From Cedecea colo (lineage in GTDB: Bacteria; Pseudomonadota; Gammaproteobacteria; Enterobacterales; Enterobacteriaceae), in NCBI RefSeq assembly GCF_011808225.1, contig NZ_SOYS01000009.1, positions 1-64,000 of the forward strand: DNA of 64,000 nucleotides, given 5' to 3'. The stretch's first letter is position 1. Every line of letters begins with the position of its first letter. Made by a program: the position numbers and the translations under genes. Positions 9,298 to 21,600 of this stretch are shown in pieces. The notes beneath the pieces were generated by a model, which saw nothing but the letters and a program-made list of their open reading frames with translations, was not told the origin of the DNA and ran no database searches.

Positions 9298-9846
9298 TTA
9301 TTTTGCCAGCGCCGCTTTAATGGCTTCCATCACGATAGGATCTTCCGGCGTCATATCCGGCGAGAAGCGTTGAATAACCTCTCCGTCACGCCCGACAAGG
9401 AATTTTTCGAAGTTCCATAAGATGTCGTCCGGGTACAGCGGCGCACGGCCTTTGCTGCTCATTCGCTCATAGAAGCCGCTGCTTTCCGGCGCAACTGCGG
9501 TAGGTGCCGCAGCCACCAGCTTCTGGTACAGCGGATGACGATTCTCGCCGTTTACATCCAGCTTGCTGAACATCGGGAAAGTGACGCCATAAGTTGTGCT
9601 GCAAAAGGTTTTAATCTCTTCCTCGCTGCCCGGCTCCTGGCCCAGAAACTGATTACAAGGAAATGCGAGCACCGAAAATCCCTTATCCGCCCAGGCCTTA
9701 TGAATGTTCTCGAGCTGCTCATACTGCGATGTTAACCCGCATTTCGACGCAACGTTCACCAGCAGAAGCACGTTTCCTTTCCAGCGCTCAAGCGTGGTCG
9801 TTTCGCCGTCAATCGTTTTGACTTCGGTATTCAGAATGTCCTGCAT
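9298..9846 (-). CDS. btuE: Thioredoxin/glutathione peroxidase BtuE
   Basis: Non-selenium glutathione peroxidase-like enzyme of 182 residues that reduces hydroperoxides. The peroxidatic cysteine is Cys36 in NVASKCGLTSQ. The second conserved block FPCNQFLGQEPG and the WNFEKFLV motif are present. Despite its name and its place between btuC and btuD it is not needed for B12 transport in E. coli. It probably shares the btuCED transcript. Confidence 0.95.
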   Translation of the reverse strand: MQDILNTEVKTIDGETTTLERWKGNVLLLVNVASKCGLTSQYEQLENIHKAWADKGFSVLAFPCNQFLGQEPGSEEEIKTFCSTTYGVTFPMFSKLDVNGENRHPLYQKLVAAAPTAVAPESSGFYERMSSKGRAPLYPDDILWNFEKFLVGRDGEVIQRFSPDMTPEDPIVMEAIKAALAK

Positions 9847-9909
9847 AGCGTCCCCTTAATGAAAAAGCTTGGTGTATGGCTTCCGGAAGCATCAAGCTGG
9901 CCTGCTAAT

Positions 9910-10890
9910 TTAGCGACCGGCCTTTAATAATAGCCAGATAAACACGGGCGCGCCTAACGTTGCCGTCACAACGCCTATTGGCAATTCGGCGGAGGTCAGC
10001 GCAAGGCGCGCAATGATATCAGCCCCAAGCAGCACTGAAGCTCCGGCAAGCGCGCTGGCCGGCAACAGAGCCCGGTGATCGGTTATCCCCTTAAGGCGCA
10101 GCATATGAGGAATAACCAGTCCAATAAACCCGATAGCACCGGCAAGCGCAACGCTCACGCCCACCAGCCAGCCGGTTGCCACGACCAGAATATTACGCCA
10201 TACCCATACCGATAAACCCAACTGGCGCGCGGAGGTTTCACCCAGCGCCATCAGGTTTAAGGGAGCATAGCTGCGGCATAGCCAGATAATTACCGGCAGC
10301 AATGTCACCATCAGCCACCACTGACGCCAGTCCACGCCGCCGAACCCGCCCATCATCCAGTACATTAGCTGACGTAAGTCGAGGCTGGTGCTGAAATAAA
10401 CCGCCCAGGTCATCAGCGCGCTGCAGATTATTCCCAGCGCCACGCCTGCCAGCAGCAGGCGGCTGGTAGAAAGATGACGACGAGAAAAACGCAGCAGAAT
10501 AAGCGTAATCAGCAACGCACCGACGATAGCGCATACGCCCAAAGCCCAGGAGGGAAGCATGCCCTGCCCAAGCAGGACACCGGCAATAAGCGCCACGCCC
10601 GCGCCATTAGACACGCCGAGTAAGCCGGGCTCAGCCAGCGGGTTTTCAAACAGCGCCTGCATAATGGTGCCGGAAACGGCAAGCGCCGCTCCCACCAGCA
10701 AAACGGCGAGCGTACGCGGCAATCTTATCTGCCAGATGAAGAGCTGCGCATCATCGCTCCACCACTGCTGCGGCGCGAACCAGCGATCGCCCGCACACAG
10801 ACTCAGCACGCCCATGCCTGCCGTGACAATTATCAGGATAACGAGCCATAAGCGTTCAAGGCGCCGTTGTCGGGAGGCGAAAGTGAGCAT
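9910..10890 (-). CDS. btuC: Vitamin B12 ABC transporter, permease subunit
   Basis: FecCD-family permease of 326 residues with about ten hydrophobic segments, forming the B12 channel with BtuD. Conserved stretches include [19 protein letters not shown] near residue 53, the loop [15 protein letters not shown] near residue 80, and [12 protein letters not shown], the cytoplasmic coupling region. First gene of btuCED. The ihfA terminator separates it from the ihfA-pheT block upstream. Confidence 0.96.
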   Translation of the reverse strand: MLTFASRQRRLERLWLVILIIVTAGMGVLSLCAGDRWFAPQQWWSDDAQLFIWQIRLPRTLAVLLVGAALAVSGTIMQALFENPLAEPGLLGVSNGAGVALIAGVLLGQGMLPSWALGVCAIVGALLITLILLRFSRRHLSTSRLLLAGVALGIICSALMTWAVYFSTSLDLRQLMYWMMGGFGGVDWRQWWLMVTLLPVIIWLCRSYAPLNLMALGETSARQLGLSVWVWRNILVVATGWLVGVSVALAGAIGFIGLVIPHMLRLKGITDHRALLPASALAGASVLLGADIIARLALTSAELPIGVVTATLGAPVFIWLLLKAGR

Positions 10891-10964
10891 CGAGATGGCA
10901 AATCCATAGAGTAGCAGTCAGGCTGCTGATTTTACGGGGAGTTTGTCCGCCAGGACAAGCAAAG

Positions 10965-10990
10965 AAAAAGGCCGCGGATGCGGCCTTTTT
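10965..10990. terminator. ihfA terminator
   Basis: Strong hairpin AAAAAGGCCGC, loop GGAT, GCGGCCTTTTT, placed 12 bases after the ihfA stop. It has A and T runs on both sides and could act on both strands. Confidence 0.85.
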
Positions 10991-11002
10991 GGTTAACTCA
11001 GG

Positions 11003-11302
11003 TTACTCGTCCTTTGGCGACGCGTTTTCAACCCGACTTTTCAACTTCTGACCGGGTCGGAAAGTCACCACACGGCGAGCCGTGATGGGAATATCTTCGC
11101 CGGTCTTCGGGTTACGCCCGGGACGTTGGTTTTTATCGCGTAAGTCAAAATTACCAAAACCTGATAGTTTAACCTGCTCGCCGTTTTCCAGAGCGCGACG
11201 GATCTCTTCGAAAAACAGCTCTACCAGCTCTTTAGCGTCTCGTTTGCTAAGCCCAAGCTTATCAAACAGATATTCAGACATTTCAGCTTTTGTAAGCGCC
11301 AT
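11003..11302 (-). CDS. ihfA: Integration host factor alpha subunit
   Basis: DNA-bending nucleoid protein that acts as a heterodimer with IhfB. 99 residues, the family's length. The HU-family signature [21 protein letters not shown] lies near residues 46-66, with the intercalating proline in the beta arm. It starts four bases after pheT on the same transcript, as in E. coli, and ends at a strong terminator. Confidence 0.97.
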
Positions 11303-11306
11303 ACGT

Positions 11307-13694
11307 TCAATCCCTCAATGATGCCTGGAATCGCTCTTTTAATGCCTCTACGCATTTTGCAACGGTAGCGGCAATCTCCTCTTCTTCGAGTGTACGGCCG
11401 GTATCCTGAAGGATAAGGCTTATGGCGAGGCTCTTATAACCTTCGGCTACGCCCTTGCCACGGTACACATCAAATAAGTTTACGCCAACTACCTGATTTG
11501 CGCCAACTTTCTTACATTCGCCCAAAATATCTGCTGCGGGAACGTTTTCAGCAACCACTACAGCGATGTCGCGACGGTTGGCCGGGAAGCGTGAAATCTC
11601 CTGCGCCTCAGGCACCATGCGGTCTGCGACCTTGTTCCACAGCACTTCGAATACCAGCGTGCGGCCATTGAGAGAAAGCTTACGCTCAAGCTCCGGATGC
11701 ACAACACCAATGAAACCAATGCATTCGCCTTGTAAATAAATGGCAGCACTCTGGCCCGGATGCAAGGCTGGATTGCTCGCAGCACGGAATTCGATGCCAG
11801 AAAGTTTACCCGTCAGGTCAAGAATCGACTCCAGATCGCCCTTCAAATCATAGAAGTCGACGCTATTACGCGCCAGGTCCCAGTGTTCTTCGTAGCGGTT
11901 GCCGCAAATCGCGCCAGCCAGCATAAGATCCTGGCGGATGCCGAGGTCTGCCTGAGTATCAGGAACAAAGCGCAGGCCCGTTTCGAAAATACGCACGCGG
12001 CTTTGCTGGCGGTTCTGGTTATAAACCACGGTATTAAGCAGGCCAGTCAACAGGGACAGGCGCATCGCCGACATTTCGCTTGAAATCGGGCTTGGCAAAA
12101 TCAGATGTTCTTCGCCCGGGTGCAGCAGCTGCTGGATTTTAGGATCCACGAAGCTGTAGGTGATTACCTCCTGATAGCCTTTATCCGCCAGCATGGTTTT
12201 CACGCGCTTGAGGGACAAATCCGCTTCGCGATGGGTGCCCATGACCAGACCGGCCTGAACAGGTTCATCAGGAATGCTGTTATAACCGTAGACGCGAGCA
12301 ATCTCTTCTACCAGATCCTCTTCGATTTCCATATCAAAACGCCAGCTCGGGGCAACCGCCGTCCATTCATCCTGGCCTTCGGTGACGTCACAACCCAGAC
12401 GGCGCAGAATGTCGCCAACCAGCGCATCTTCAATATGATGGCCAATCAGGCGATCCAGCTTGCTGCGACGCAGCGTAATAGTGGCAGGTTTTGGCAGATG
12501 CGCCTCGCTTGTCACATCAATCACCGGGCCTGCCTCACCGCCGCACAGGTCGATAAGCAGGCGGGTTGCACGTTCCATTGCCTTGTACTGTAGCGCTGGA
12601 TCCACGCCACGCTCATAGCGATGGGATGCATCGGTATGCAGGCCATGACGGCGGGCGCGGCCGGTGATGGACAGCGGGCTGAAGAAGGCACACTCCAGAA
12701 GCACGTTCCGGGTTTCATCGTTTACGCCAGAATGTTCGCCGCCGAAGATGCCGCCCATGGCCAGCGCTTTGTTACGATCGGCGATAACCAGGGTATCGGC
12801 TTTTAATTTCGCTTCGTTGCCGTCCAGCAGGGTCAGGGTCTCGCCCTCTTGCGCCAGACGTACAACGATGTCGCCGTCGATGCGGTCCAGATCGAACGCG
12901 TGCATCGGCTGCCCAAGTTCCAGCAGAACATAGTTAGTCACGTCAACAACGGCATCAATGGAGCGAATGCCGCAGCGACGCAGCTTTTCTTTCATCCACA
13001 GTGGCGTTGGCGCTTTAACATTGATGCCCTTAACAACGCGTCCCAGATAACGCGGACAGGCCTCTGCTGCATCTACGCGGATTGGCAGCTTGTCATTAAT
13101 CGTAGCGGCTACAGCGGCCATTTCTGGCTCAACCAGCGGCAGCTTGTTCAGCACGGCAACATCGCGCGCCACGCCGATAATACCCAGGCAGTCGGCACGG
13201 TTTGGCGTGACGCTGATTTCGATAGTGTTATCTTCAAGCTGCAGATATTCGCGGATATCAGTGCCGATCGGCGCATCCGCGGGCAGTTCGATGATGCCGT
13301 CGTGATCGTCGGAAATACCCAGCTCGGAGAAAGAGCACAGCATGCCTTCAGATGGCTCACCGCGCAGCTTAGCCGCTTTAATTTTGAAATCGCCAGGCAA
13401 TACCGCCCCCACGGTCGCTACGGCAACCTTCAGGCCCTGACGGCAGTTTGGCGCTCCGCAGACGATGTCCAACAGGCGATCGCCGCCGGTGTTAACTTTT
13501 GTGACACGCAGTTTGTCCGCATTCGGGTGCTGAGCGCACTCAACGACTTCGCCGACCACCACGCCATGGAAACTACCTGCAACAGCGTCAACGCCGTCAA
13601 CTTCAAGCCCTGCCATGGTGATTTGCTCGGAAAGTGCTTCACTGCCGTTGGCTGGATTTACCCATTCGCGTAACCAGAGTTCACTGAATTTCAT
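11307..13694 (-). CDS. pheT: Phenylalanine-tRNA ligase beta subunit
   Basis: Large subunit of the alpha2-beta2 synthetase that charges tRNA-Phe. 795 residues, equal to E. coli. In order: N-terminal B1, EMAP-like tRNA-binding domain (about residues 40-150, [20 protein letters not shown]), B3/B4 editing domain, B5 domain, the catalytic-like core, and the C-terminal ferredoxin-fold anticodon-binding domain ending in [12 protein letters not shown]. It lies 14 bases after pheS and four bases before ihfA in one operon. Confidence 0.97.
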
Positions 13695-13708
13695 TGGCTA
13701 TCCCGCCC

Positions 13709-14716
<1,008 letters not shown>

Positions 14717-14753
14717 TTACCGGGGTAGTTTGTCTGTAAACAAAAACGATATG

Positions 14754-14783
14754 CAAAAAAAAAGCCTCCACACAGGAGGCTTT
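14754..14783 (-). terminator. pheST attenuator terminator
   Basis: On the minus strand the stem AAAGCCTCC/GGAGGCTTT with a five-base loop is followed by eight or more T. It lies between the pheM leader peptide and pheS, where the E. coli attenuator lies. Ribosome stalling on the Phe codons of pheM should prevent it from forming. Confidence 0.9.
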
Positions 14784-14828
14784 CGGCGCTGTTTTTCGTT
14801 TCTTTTCTTACGCGCAAAGCCCCCTGAG

Positions 14829-14873
14829 TCAGGCGCTAAAGTAAAAAAAGAAACGGAAAATAGCAGCATTCAT
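14829..14873 (-). CDS. pheM: pheST operon leader peptide
   Basis: A 14-codon leader reading [14 protein letters not shown], with five phenylalanines, almost the same as E. coli PheM ([14 protein letters not shown]). It senses the supply of charged tRNA-Phe and controls the attenuator about 45 bases downstream. The last residue is Ala here instead of Thr. Confidence 0.95.
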   Translation of the reverse strand: [14 protein letters not shown]

Positions 14874-14962
14874 GCTTGCAGTTACCTTAATCGACGATGT
14901 TCGTTCTGTGTATTGAAAAGGCTCAGACCCGAAATGTCAATAAATTGATTACCTTAGAAATT

Positions 14963-14988
14963 AAAAGAGGGAGCAAGCTCCCTCTTAA
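14963..14988 (-). terminator. Terminator of the rpmI-rplT transcript
   Basis: Hairpin AAGAGGGAG, loop of four, CTCCCTCTT, directly after the rplT stop codon; on the minus strand it is followed by TTTTAATTTC. Some read-through probably reaches pheM. Confidence 0.75.
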
Positions 14989-14994
14989 AACTTC

Positions 14995-15351
<357 letters not shown>

Positions 15352-15394
15352 TTAGCTCTCCTGTTCTATATTCTGAATTAATTAAAAAGTTAAC

Positions 15395-15592
<198 letters not shown>

Positions 15593-15688
15593 TTAATTAC
15601 TTTCCACTTCGCATTGTTAATTAAACGAACCAGAAGGCGAACAAAACCAGCGAAGCGTAAGCCCCGCCGGAATTATTACTTGAGTGCC

Positions 15689-16234
<546 letters not shown>

Positions 16235-18163
16235 TTATTCCTCCAGTTGATTTAGATTGCGGCTGCGGATTTCTTGTTGCAGCTTTTCAATCAATTCGTT
16301 TACGTCCATGCTGCCCAAATCTTTGCCACGACGGGTACGAACGGCTACTTTGCCTGCTTCGACCTCTTTGTCGCCACAAACTAACATATAAGGGACACGA
16401 CGCAACGTGTGTTCACGGATTTTAAAGCCTATCTTCTCATTTCTCAAGTCTGCTTTTACGCGAATGCCTGCATTTTGTAGTTTACGGGTCAATTCGTTGA
16501 CGTAATCAGCCTGTCCATCAGTGATATTCATGACCACTGCCTGGACCGGAGCAAGCCAGGTTGGGAAGAAGCCTGCGAACTCTTCGGTAAGAATACCGAT
16601 AAACCTTTCCATGGAGCCTAAGATGGCACGGTGAATCATTACCGGCACCAGACGCTCGTTATTTTCGCCGATGTACGACGCATTCAGGCGCGCAGGCAAG
16701 GAGAAGTCGAGCTGAACCGTACCGCACTGCCATGCGCGATCCAGGCAGTCGTATAAGGTGAACTCGATCTTCGGACCGTAGAACGCGCCCTCACCCGGTT
16801 GATAATCAAACGGGATTTCGTTTTCCTGTAACGCCACGGCCAGGTCAGCTTCTGCACGATCCCACATTTCATCGGTACCGATGCGCTTTTCCGGGCGGGT
16901 TGACAATTTTACTACAATTTTTTCGAAACCGAAGGTGCTGTACATGTCATAAACCATGCGAATACAGCTATTCACTTCGTCACGCACCTGGTCTTCAGTA
17001 CAAAAGACGTGAGCGTCATCCTGGGTAAATCCACGAACGCGCATCAGACCGTGCAGCGCGCCTGATGGTTCGTTGCGGTGACAGCTACCGAACTCGGCCA
17101 TACGTAATGGCAGGTCGCGGTAAGATTTTAGACCCTGATTGAAAATTTGCACGTGGCCTGGGCAATTCATTGGCTTAATGCAGTACTCACGGTTCTCCGA
17201 AGAGGTGGTGAACATCGCATCTTTATAGTTGTCCCAGTGGCCGGTTTTTTCCCACAGCACACGGTCCATCATGAACGGGCCTTTTACTTCCTGATACTGG
17301 TACTCTTTAAGCTTGGAGCGCACAAACACTTCCAGCTCACGGAAGATGGTCCAGCCGTCGTTGTGCCAGAACACCATACCCGGCGCTTCTTCCTGCATAT
17401 GGTACAGGTCAAGCTGCTTGCCAATTTTACGGTGGTCACGCTTCGACGCTTCTTCAAGGCGTTGCAGATAAGCGTTAAGCTGTTTTTTATCCGCCCATGC
17501 GGTGCCATAGATGCGTTGCAGCATTTTATTGTTGCTGTCGCCACGCCAGTAAGCACCGGACGTTTTCTGCAGTTTGAAATGGTGGCAGAAACGCATATTC
17601 GGTACGTGTGGGCCGCGGCACATATCAACGTATTCTTCATGATGATACAGACCAGGCTTATCATCATGGCTGATGTTTTCATCAAGAATGGCAACTTTGT
17701 AGCTTTCGCCGCGATTGACGAAAGCTTCACGTGCTTCGTGCCAGCTCACTTTTTTCTTGATGACATCGTAATTTTTCTCAGCCAGCTCGTGCATACGTTT
17801 CTCGAGCAGCTCAAGATCTTCCTGGGTCAGGGTGTGGTCAAGATCAACGTCGTAGTAGAAGCCGTTGTCGATAACCGGGCCAATCGCCATTTTAGTATTC
17901 GGCCACAGCTGTTTGATAGCATGACCCAGCAGGTGGGCGCAGGAGTGACGAAGAATTTCCAGACCGGCTTCATCTTTTGCGGTGATGATTGCAAGCTTCG
18001 CATCGTGTTCAATTACATCAGATGCATCAACCAGCTCACCGTCCACGCGGCCTGCGATACAGGCTTTTGCAAGGCCCGGACCGATATCAAGTGCCACGTC
18101 CAGCGGGCTAACAGCGCGATCGTAATGGCGTTGGCTGCCATCAGGAAGAGTAATAACAGGCAT
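16235..18163 (-). CDS. thrS: Threonine-tRNA ligase
   Basis: Charges tRNA-Thr. 642 residues, the E. coli length. In order: TGS domain (1-62, [20 protein letters not shown]), editing domain with the HxxxH motif in [13 protein letters not shown] near residues 73-85, class II catalytic core with zinc site ([10 protein letters not shown] and later [13 protein letters not shown]), and a C-terminal anticodon-binding domain. In E. coli ThrS represses its own mRNA through a leader that mimics tRNA-Thr; the leader here would lie in 18164-18300 and was not folded. Confidence 0.97.
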   Translation of the reverse strand: MPVITLPDGSQRHYDRAVSPLDVALDIGPGLAKACIAGRVDGELVDASDVIEHDAKLAIITAKDEAGLEILRHSCAHLLGHAIKQLWPNTKMAIGPVIDNGFYYDVDLDHTLTQEDLELLEKRMHELAEKNYDVIKKKVSWHEAREAFVNRGESYKVAILDENISHDDKPGLYHHEEYVDMCRGPHVPNMRFCHHFKLQKTSGAYWRGDSNNKMLQRIYGTAWADKKQLNAYLQRLEEASKRDHRKIGKQLDLYHMQEEAPGMVFWHNDGWTIFRELEVFVRSKLKEYQYQEVKGPFMMDRVLWEKTGHWDNYKDAMFTTSSENREYCIKPMNCPGHVQIFNQGLKSYRDLPLRMAEFGSCHRNEPSGALHGLMRVRGFTQDDAHVFCTEDQVRDEVNSCIRMVYDMYSTFGFEKIVVKLSTRPEKRIGTDEMWDRAEADLAVALQENEIPFDYQPGEGAFYGPKIEFTLYDCLDRAWQCGTVQLDFSLPARLNASYIGENNERLVPVMIHRAILGSMERFIGILTEEFAGFFPTWLAPVQAVVMNITDGQADYVNELTRKLQNAGIRVKADLRNEKIGFKIREHTLRRVPYMLVCGDKEVEAGKVAVRTRRGKDLGSMDVNELIEKLQQEIRSRNLNQLEE

Positions 18164-19087
18164 TATAAGTCCTTATTCGCAGTGGTGACCCACACGTAAG
18201 ATCACATGCAACGTTTATTTTGCTTTAATTTCAAACGGTTGTGTTGCCATCTCGCCTACAATTGCAAGGCCTGGTACACAATTTGTTGCTTTCGGGTATT
18301 AACATAACCTGAAAACAGTCGGGAATAATACCATTGCTGGCGTCTGATGTCGCGCTTTTGACACAACAATGTGTCGAGACGTAAAGAAATAACGAACCAT
18401 TTACACGAAACTTTTATTTTTATACTTCTCCAAATTTCTCCGCAGCTGACTATATTGTGATAAGCATATTTTCAGTGGCCTGGGATTTATCGCTGGCGGA
18501 AAAGCGTAAGCCTGGGGCATATGATTTTAAACGCATAAAAAAACCGGACTTTCTGCATCCGTTTTTTATTTTGCATGCAAGCAAATTAATAATGTTTTTA
18601 CGCGAAAGCGCATAATGAAAATTAAAAAATCATGATTAATCAATGCCACGCACCTACAATCAGGATATGTACGTTGATCGCATCACTCATAGAACGGCCC
18701 GTGGATTCTGTACCTAAAGCAACGTTTTAATAGACTTAAATTTCAACCACATGAACGGAATTAACAGTAGTTCGTGCCGTAGCGTTAGATGCATAACCCG
18801 CTGCAAACGTACTGCATTAAAATACGAAAAGAATAACCGCCGTGACAACATGTTTAACAGGCATTTTTCTCTTATTTAATGGGTATCAGGCTATTTACTT
18901 AACAACTCCTGTAAGCGCGGCTCTATATCCCGCATTTGAATAATTTATTTACTTATCAAAATCTCAAAGAAATTGAACATGTTTCCTGGAAGATAATTAT
19001 GCAGAGAATGCTGCCTTTTTAGGATTGCGTTTTAAATACATCGGCAGGCCAAATAATTAAAAGCACGCATCGATAAATTAAAACAAT
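18164..19087. other. Long A+T-rich intergenic region between thrS and ydiY
   Basis: More than 900 bases with no convincing gene. E. coli has the broken arpB and yniD near here; I recognise neither. It should hold the thrS promoter and leader near its left end. Visible items are a perfect inverted repeat GACACA-ACAA-TGTGTC at 18360-18375, a TATATT box at 18451-18456, and a weak hairpin with a T run (CGGA...TCCG then TTTTTT) near 18537-18570. The last two could bound a short transcript of about 110 bases, but the -35 is poor. The rest looks like unselected or decayed DNA. Confidence 0.5.
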
Positions 19088-19111
19088 AAAGCCGGGACGC
19101 AGCCCGGCTTT
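19088..19111 (-). terminator. ydiY terminator
   Basis: Hairpin AAAGCCGGG/CCCGGCTTT with a six-base loop ends five bases after the ydiY stop. On the minus strand the sequence continues ATTGTTTTAATTT. Confidence 0.8.
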
Positions 19112-19116
19112 GATAA

Positions 19117-19875
19117 TTACATCTTATAACCAAGGGTAATCGCGGTTTTTCTGTCGGTGTGCTCAGGCGCGGAATCCGGTGGGTTGGAGTTCCAGGTCAC
19201 GTTGTAAGCGACTTTTAGCCCAAAATGCTCGTTAATGGCGACTTCAAGCCCCGTCTCGGAGTTCACCGTGGTGTCTTCACTACCCAGCACGGACACGCCC
19301 TGGATAAACTTCGCATTATCCGTTAACTGCCAGTTGTAAATACCGGAGGCGTAACCCAGCGCCTGGGTTTCATGACCACCATCCGTATATTCGTCGTAAC
19401 GTACACCGGGACCAAATTCCAGACGGAAATAATGTACCGGGCCGCTTAAAAACTGACGACCGTAACCCGCAGTCAGTACATCACGAGCCTGGTAACCATT
19501 AAAGCGGTCGGTTAACCAGCTCGCCTGACCAAACAGGTAGTCGCTGTCCGTCACATTGTAACGACTACGGCCACCCGCAGAGTATGTTTCTGAAGAGCGT
19601 TCGTCATTAGAGGAGGTATTGTTGGCATTGCCCCAAAGAGACCACGCGGTGGACGTATTATACCAGGTCATATTGGTATTGGCGGTCAGCGTTGAGCTTT
19701 TAGTATTGCCTGACTGAGCGAGATAGCCCGCGTTGAGATTACCTTCAAAAGTTTTCTTCGCGGTGCTGGGGTCATCCATGACAGTGAAAACCGTAGTATC
19801 TGCAACTGCAAAGTGACTCAATAGCGCACTTCCGGTCAGCAAAATTGCAGCCGGTACTGTCTTAACAAGCTTCAT
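19117..19875 (-). CDS. ydiY: DUF481 outer-membrane beta-barrel protein
   Basis: 252 residues with a signal peptide that probably ends near residue 25 (SHFAVA-DTTVF). The remainder is rich in alternating aromatic and polar residues, ends in the C-terminal pattern ITLGYKM, and fits a DUF481 barrel. E. coli YdiY is reported as acid-inducible, but its function is unknown. It is divergent from pfkB across 287 A+T-rich bases that should hold both promoters. Confidence 0.9.
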   Translation of the reverse strand: MKLVKTVPAAILLTGSALLSHFAVADTTVFTVMDDPSTAKKTFEGNLNAGYLAQSGNTKSSTLTANTNMTWYNTSTAWSLWGNANNTSSNDERSSETYSAGGRSRYNVTDSDYLFGQASWLTDRFNGYQARDVLTAGYGRQFLSGPVHYFRLEFGPGVRYDEYTDGGHETQALGYASGIYNWQLTDNAKFIQGVSVLGSEDTTVNSETGLEVAINEHFGLKVAYNVTWNSNPPDSAPEHTDRKTAITLGYKM

Positions 19876-20162
19876 TTATTAATCCGTACGACAAAAAAAG
19901 AAACCACCAGGGTTCCGGAATCTTCCCTGAGGATCAACATTTTATATCTCAAGAAAGGTTACAAATTATAAAAAAGCCAGAATAACATAGCAATGAATTC
20001 CTCTTTCATTTTTTGAATAAGAAGGCTCTCAAAACATCTTTCTTTTCATATATATAGCTATCGCTTGCTTTTTTATAATCAATTGAAAAATCATGATGTT
20101 AATTAAATTTATCCCTGTCCTTAATGGTCTAAGCTCTACTTATTCATCAGAAAGGAGGATTC

Positions 20163-21092
20163 ATGACCAGCATTTATACGTTAACCCTTGCTCCCTCTCT
20201 CGATAGCGCCACCCTGACTCCGCAGCTTTATCCGGAAGGTAAATTACGCTGCACCGCCCCGGTATTCGAACCTGGCGGCGGCGGAATTAACGTTGCACGC
20301 GCCATTTCACATTTGGGAGGTAAAGCGATCGCTATTTTCCCGGCTGGCGGTGCTACGGGTGAATACCTCGCCGCTCTGCTGCTTGATGAAAAAGTTGCGA
20401 TAGATACCGTAGAAACCCACGACTGGACGCGCCAAAACCTGCATGTGCATGCCGAGTCTACCGGCGAGCAGTATCGCTTTGTTATGCCCGGCGCCACGCT
20501 CACCGATGATGAATTTCGCCGTCTCGAAGAAAAAGTGCTGGCCATTGAGTCAGGCTCCGTCTTAGTTATCAGCGGCAGCCTTCCGCCCGGTATTGACGTC
20601 TCAAAACTTTGTTCGCTGGTGAAAGCCGCACAAAAAGCCGGGATCCGTTGCATCATAGACAGCTCCGGTGAAGCATTAAAGGCAACTCTTGAAATCGGCA
20701 ATATCGAACTGATTAAACCTAACCAGAAGGAACTTAGCGCGCTGGTGAATCGCGATCTCGTCCAGCCTGATGATGTGCGCAAAGCTGCACAAGAAATTGT
20801 GGAAAGCGGAAAAGCGCACCGTGTCGTTGTCTCTCTTGGTCCACAGGGTGCTTTAGGCGTGGATGCCAGCGGCTGCGTACAGGTTGTTCCGCCTCCGGTC
20901 AAAAGCCAAAGCACCGTTGGCGCCGGTGACAGCATGGTCGGAGCCATGACCTTAAAACTTGCCGAAAACGCACCTCTGCTGGATATGGTGCGATTTGGCG
21001 TTGCCGCCGGTAGCGCCGCGACGCTGAATCAGGGCACTCGCCTGTGTTCACGGGAGGACACGCAAAAGATTTATGATTACCTGCGCAGTTAG
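20163..21092 (+). CDS. pfkB: 6-phosphofructokinase II
   Basis: Minor phosphofructokinase of the ribokinase (PfkB) family, making fructose 1,6-bisphosphate. 309 residues as in E. coli. The glycine-rich substrate motif PGGGGINVARAISHLGG is at about residues 38-54 and the catalytic anion-hole motif STVGAGDSMVGAM near residue 250, with Asp as general base. A strong Shine-Dalgarno (AAAGGAGG) precedes the ATG. A GC-rich hairpin without T run follows at 21098-21115. Confidence 0.97.
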   Translation: MTSIYTLTLAPSLDSATLTPQLYPEGKLRCTAPVFEPGGGGINVARAISHLGGKAIAIFPAGGATGEYLAALLLDEKVAIDTVETHDWTRQNLHVHAESTGEQYRFVMPGATLTDDEFRRLEEKVLAIESGSVLVISGSLPPGIDVSKLCSLVKAAQKAGIRCIIDSSGEALKATLEIGNIELIKPNQKELSALVNRDLVQPDDVRKAAQEIVESGKAHRVVVSLGPQGALGVDASGCVQVVPPPVKSQSTVGAGDSMVGAMTLKLAENAPLLDMVRFGVAAGSAATLNQGTRLCSREDTQKIYDYLRS

Positions 21093-21207
21093 TTTCCGCC
21101 CCCGAGCGCGGGGGCCATCCCTGCCTTGCCCACCCCGCTACGCTAAAAGTCGCCATTTCACACAGATGAACTATGATAAAACCTTTGGGATAACAACGGG
21201 GTGAATC

Positions 21208-21498
21208 ATGAGTAATGGAGACATCGTGCGCTATGTCATCACCGTGAAATATAAAGAAGAGAGCCTGACCGACATTAACGAACTCAATAACCACCTGACA
21301 CGCGGTGGTTTTTTGCTCACGATGAGCGACGACGAAGGTAAAGTTCACGAACTGGGGACAAATACTTTTGGCCTGGTGAGCGCGCTGACCGAGCAGGAAG
21401 TTGCGGAATTGGCAAAAGGGCTTGGCCATGTCGCGCTTGGCACCGAGCCAGAGGTGACCGTTACGACCTGGGAGAAGTGGAAAAAGTCACAGGCGTGA
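21208..21498 (+). CDS. ydiZ: YdiZ, GhoS-like DUF2622 protein
   Basis: 96 residues, the length of E. coli YdiZ, at the same place after pfkB. The family (DUF2622) also includes GhoS, the antitoxin RNase of the GhoST system, so an RNA-binding or RNase role is possible. No ghoT-like small membrane toxin gene is adjacent. Function is unknown. Moderate Shine-Dalgarno (AACGGGG) before the ATG. Confidence 0.8.
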   Translation: MSNGDIVRYVITVKYKEESLTDINELNNHLTRGGFLLTMSDDEGKVHELGTNTFGLVSALTEQEVAELAKGLGHVALGTEPEVTVTTWEKWKKSQA

Positions 21499-21600
21499 CA
21501 AGGCTGTTCAGTTCCTGACCGGGATGTGCGTTGGTTCCAGGTTTTTACCCGGTTATAAGTGCAAGCTAATGATCTACCAGAGCAACTGGGGAGAAATATC

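Noticed and set aside
10941-10960. Small inverted repeat TTGTCC-GCCA-GGACAA near the btuC start
   Set aside because: Only six base pairs, no matching known site; probably chance.
17147-18199. Open frame of 350 codons opposite thrS
   Set aside because: It mirrors a complete, conserved gene; the long frame follows from the codon bias of thrS and encodes nothing recognisable.
18751-18879. 42-codon frame MNGINSSSCRSV... in the thrS-ydiY gap
   Set aside because: No Shine-Dalgarno, no recognisable sequence, and no sign of coding bias.
21098-21115. GC-rich hairpin after pfkB
   Set aside because: Stem GCCCCC/GGGGGC has no T run on either strand, so I did not call a terminator.
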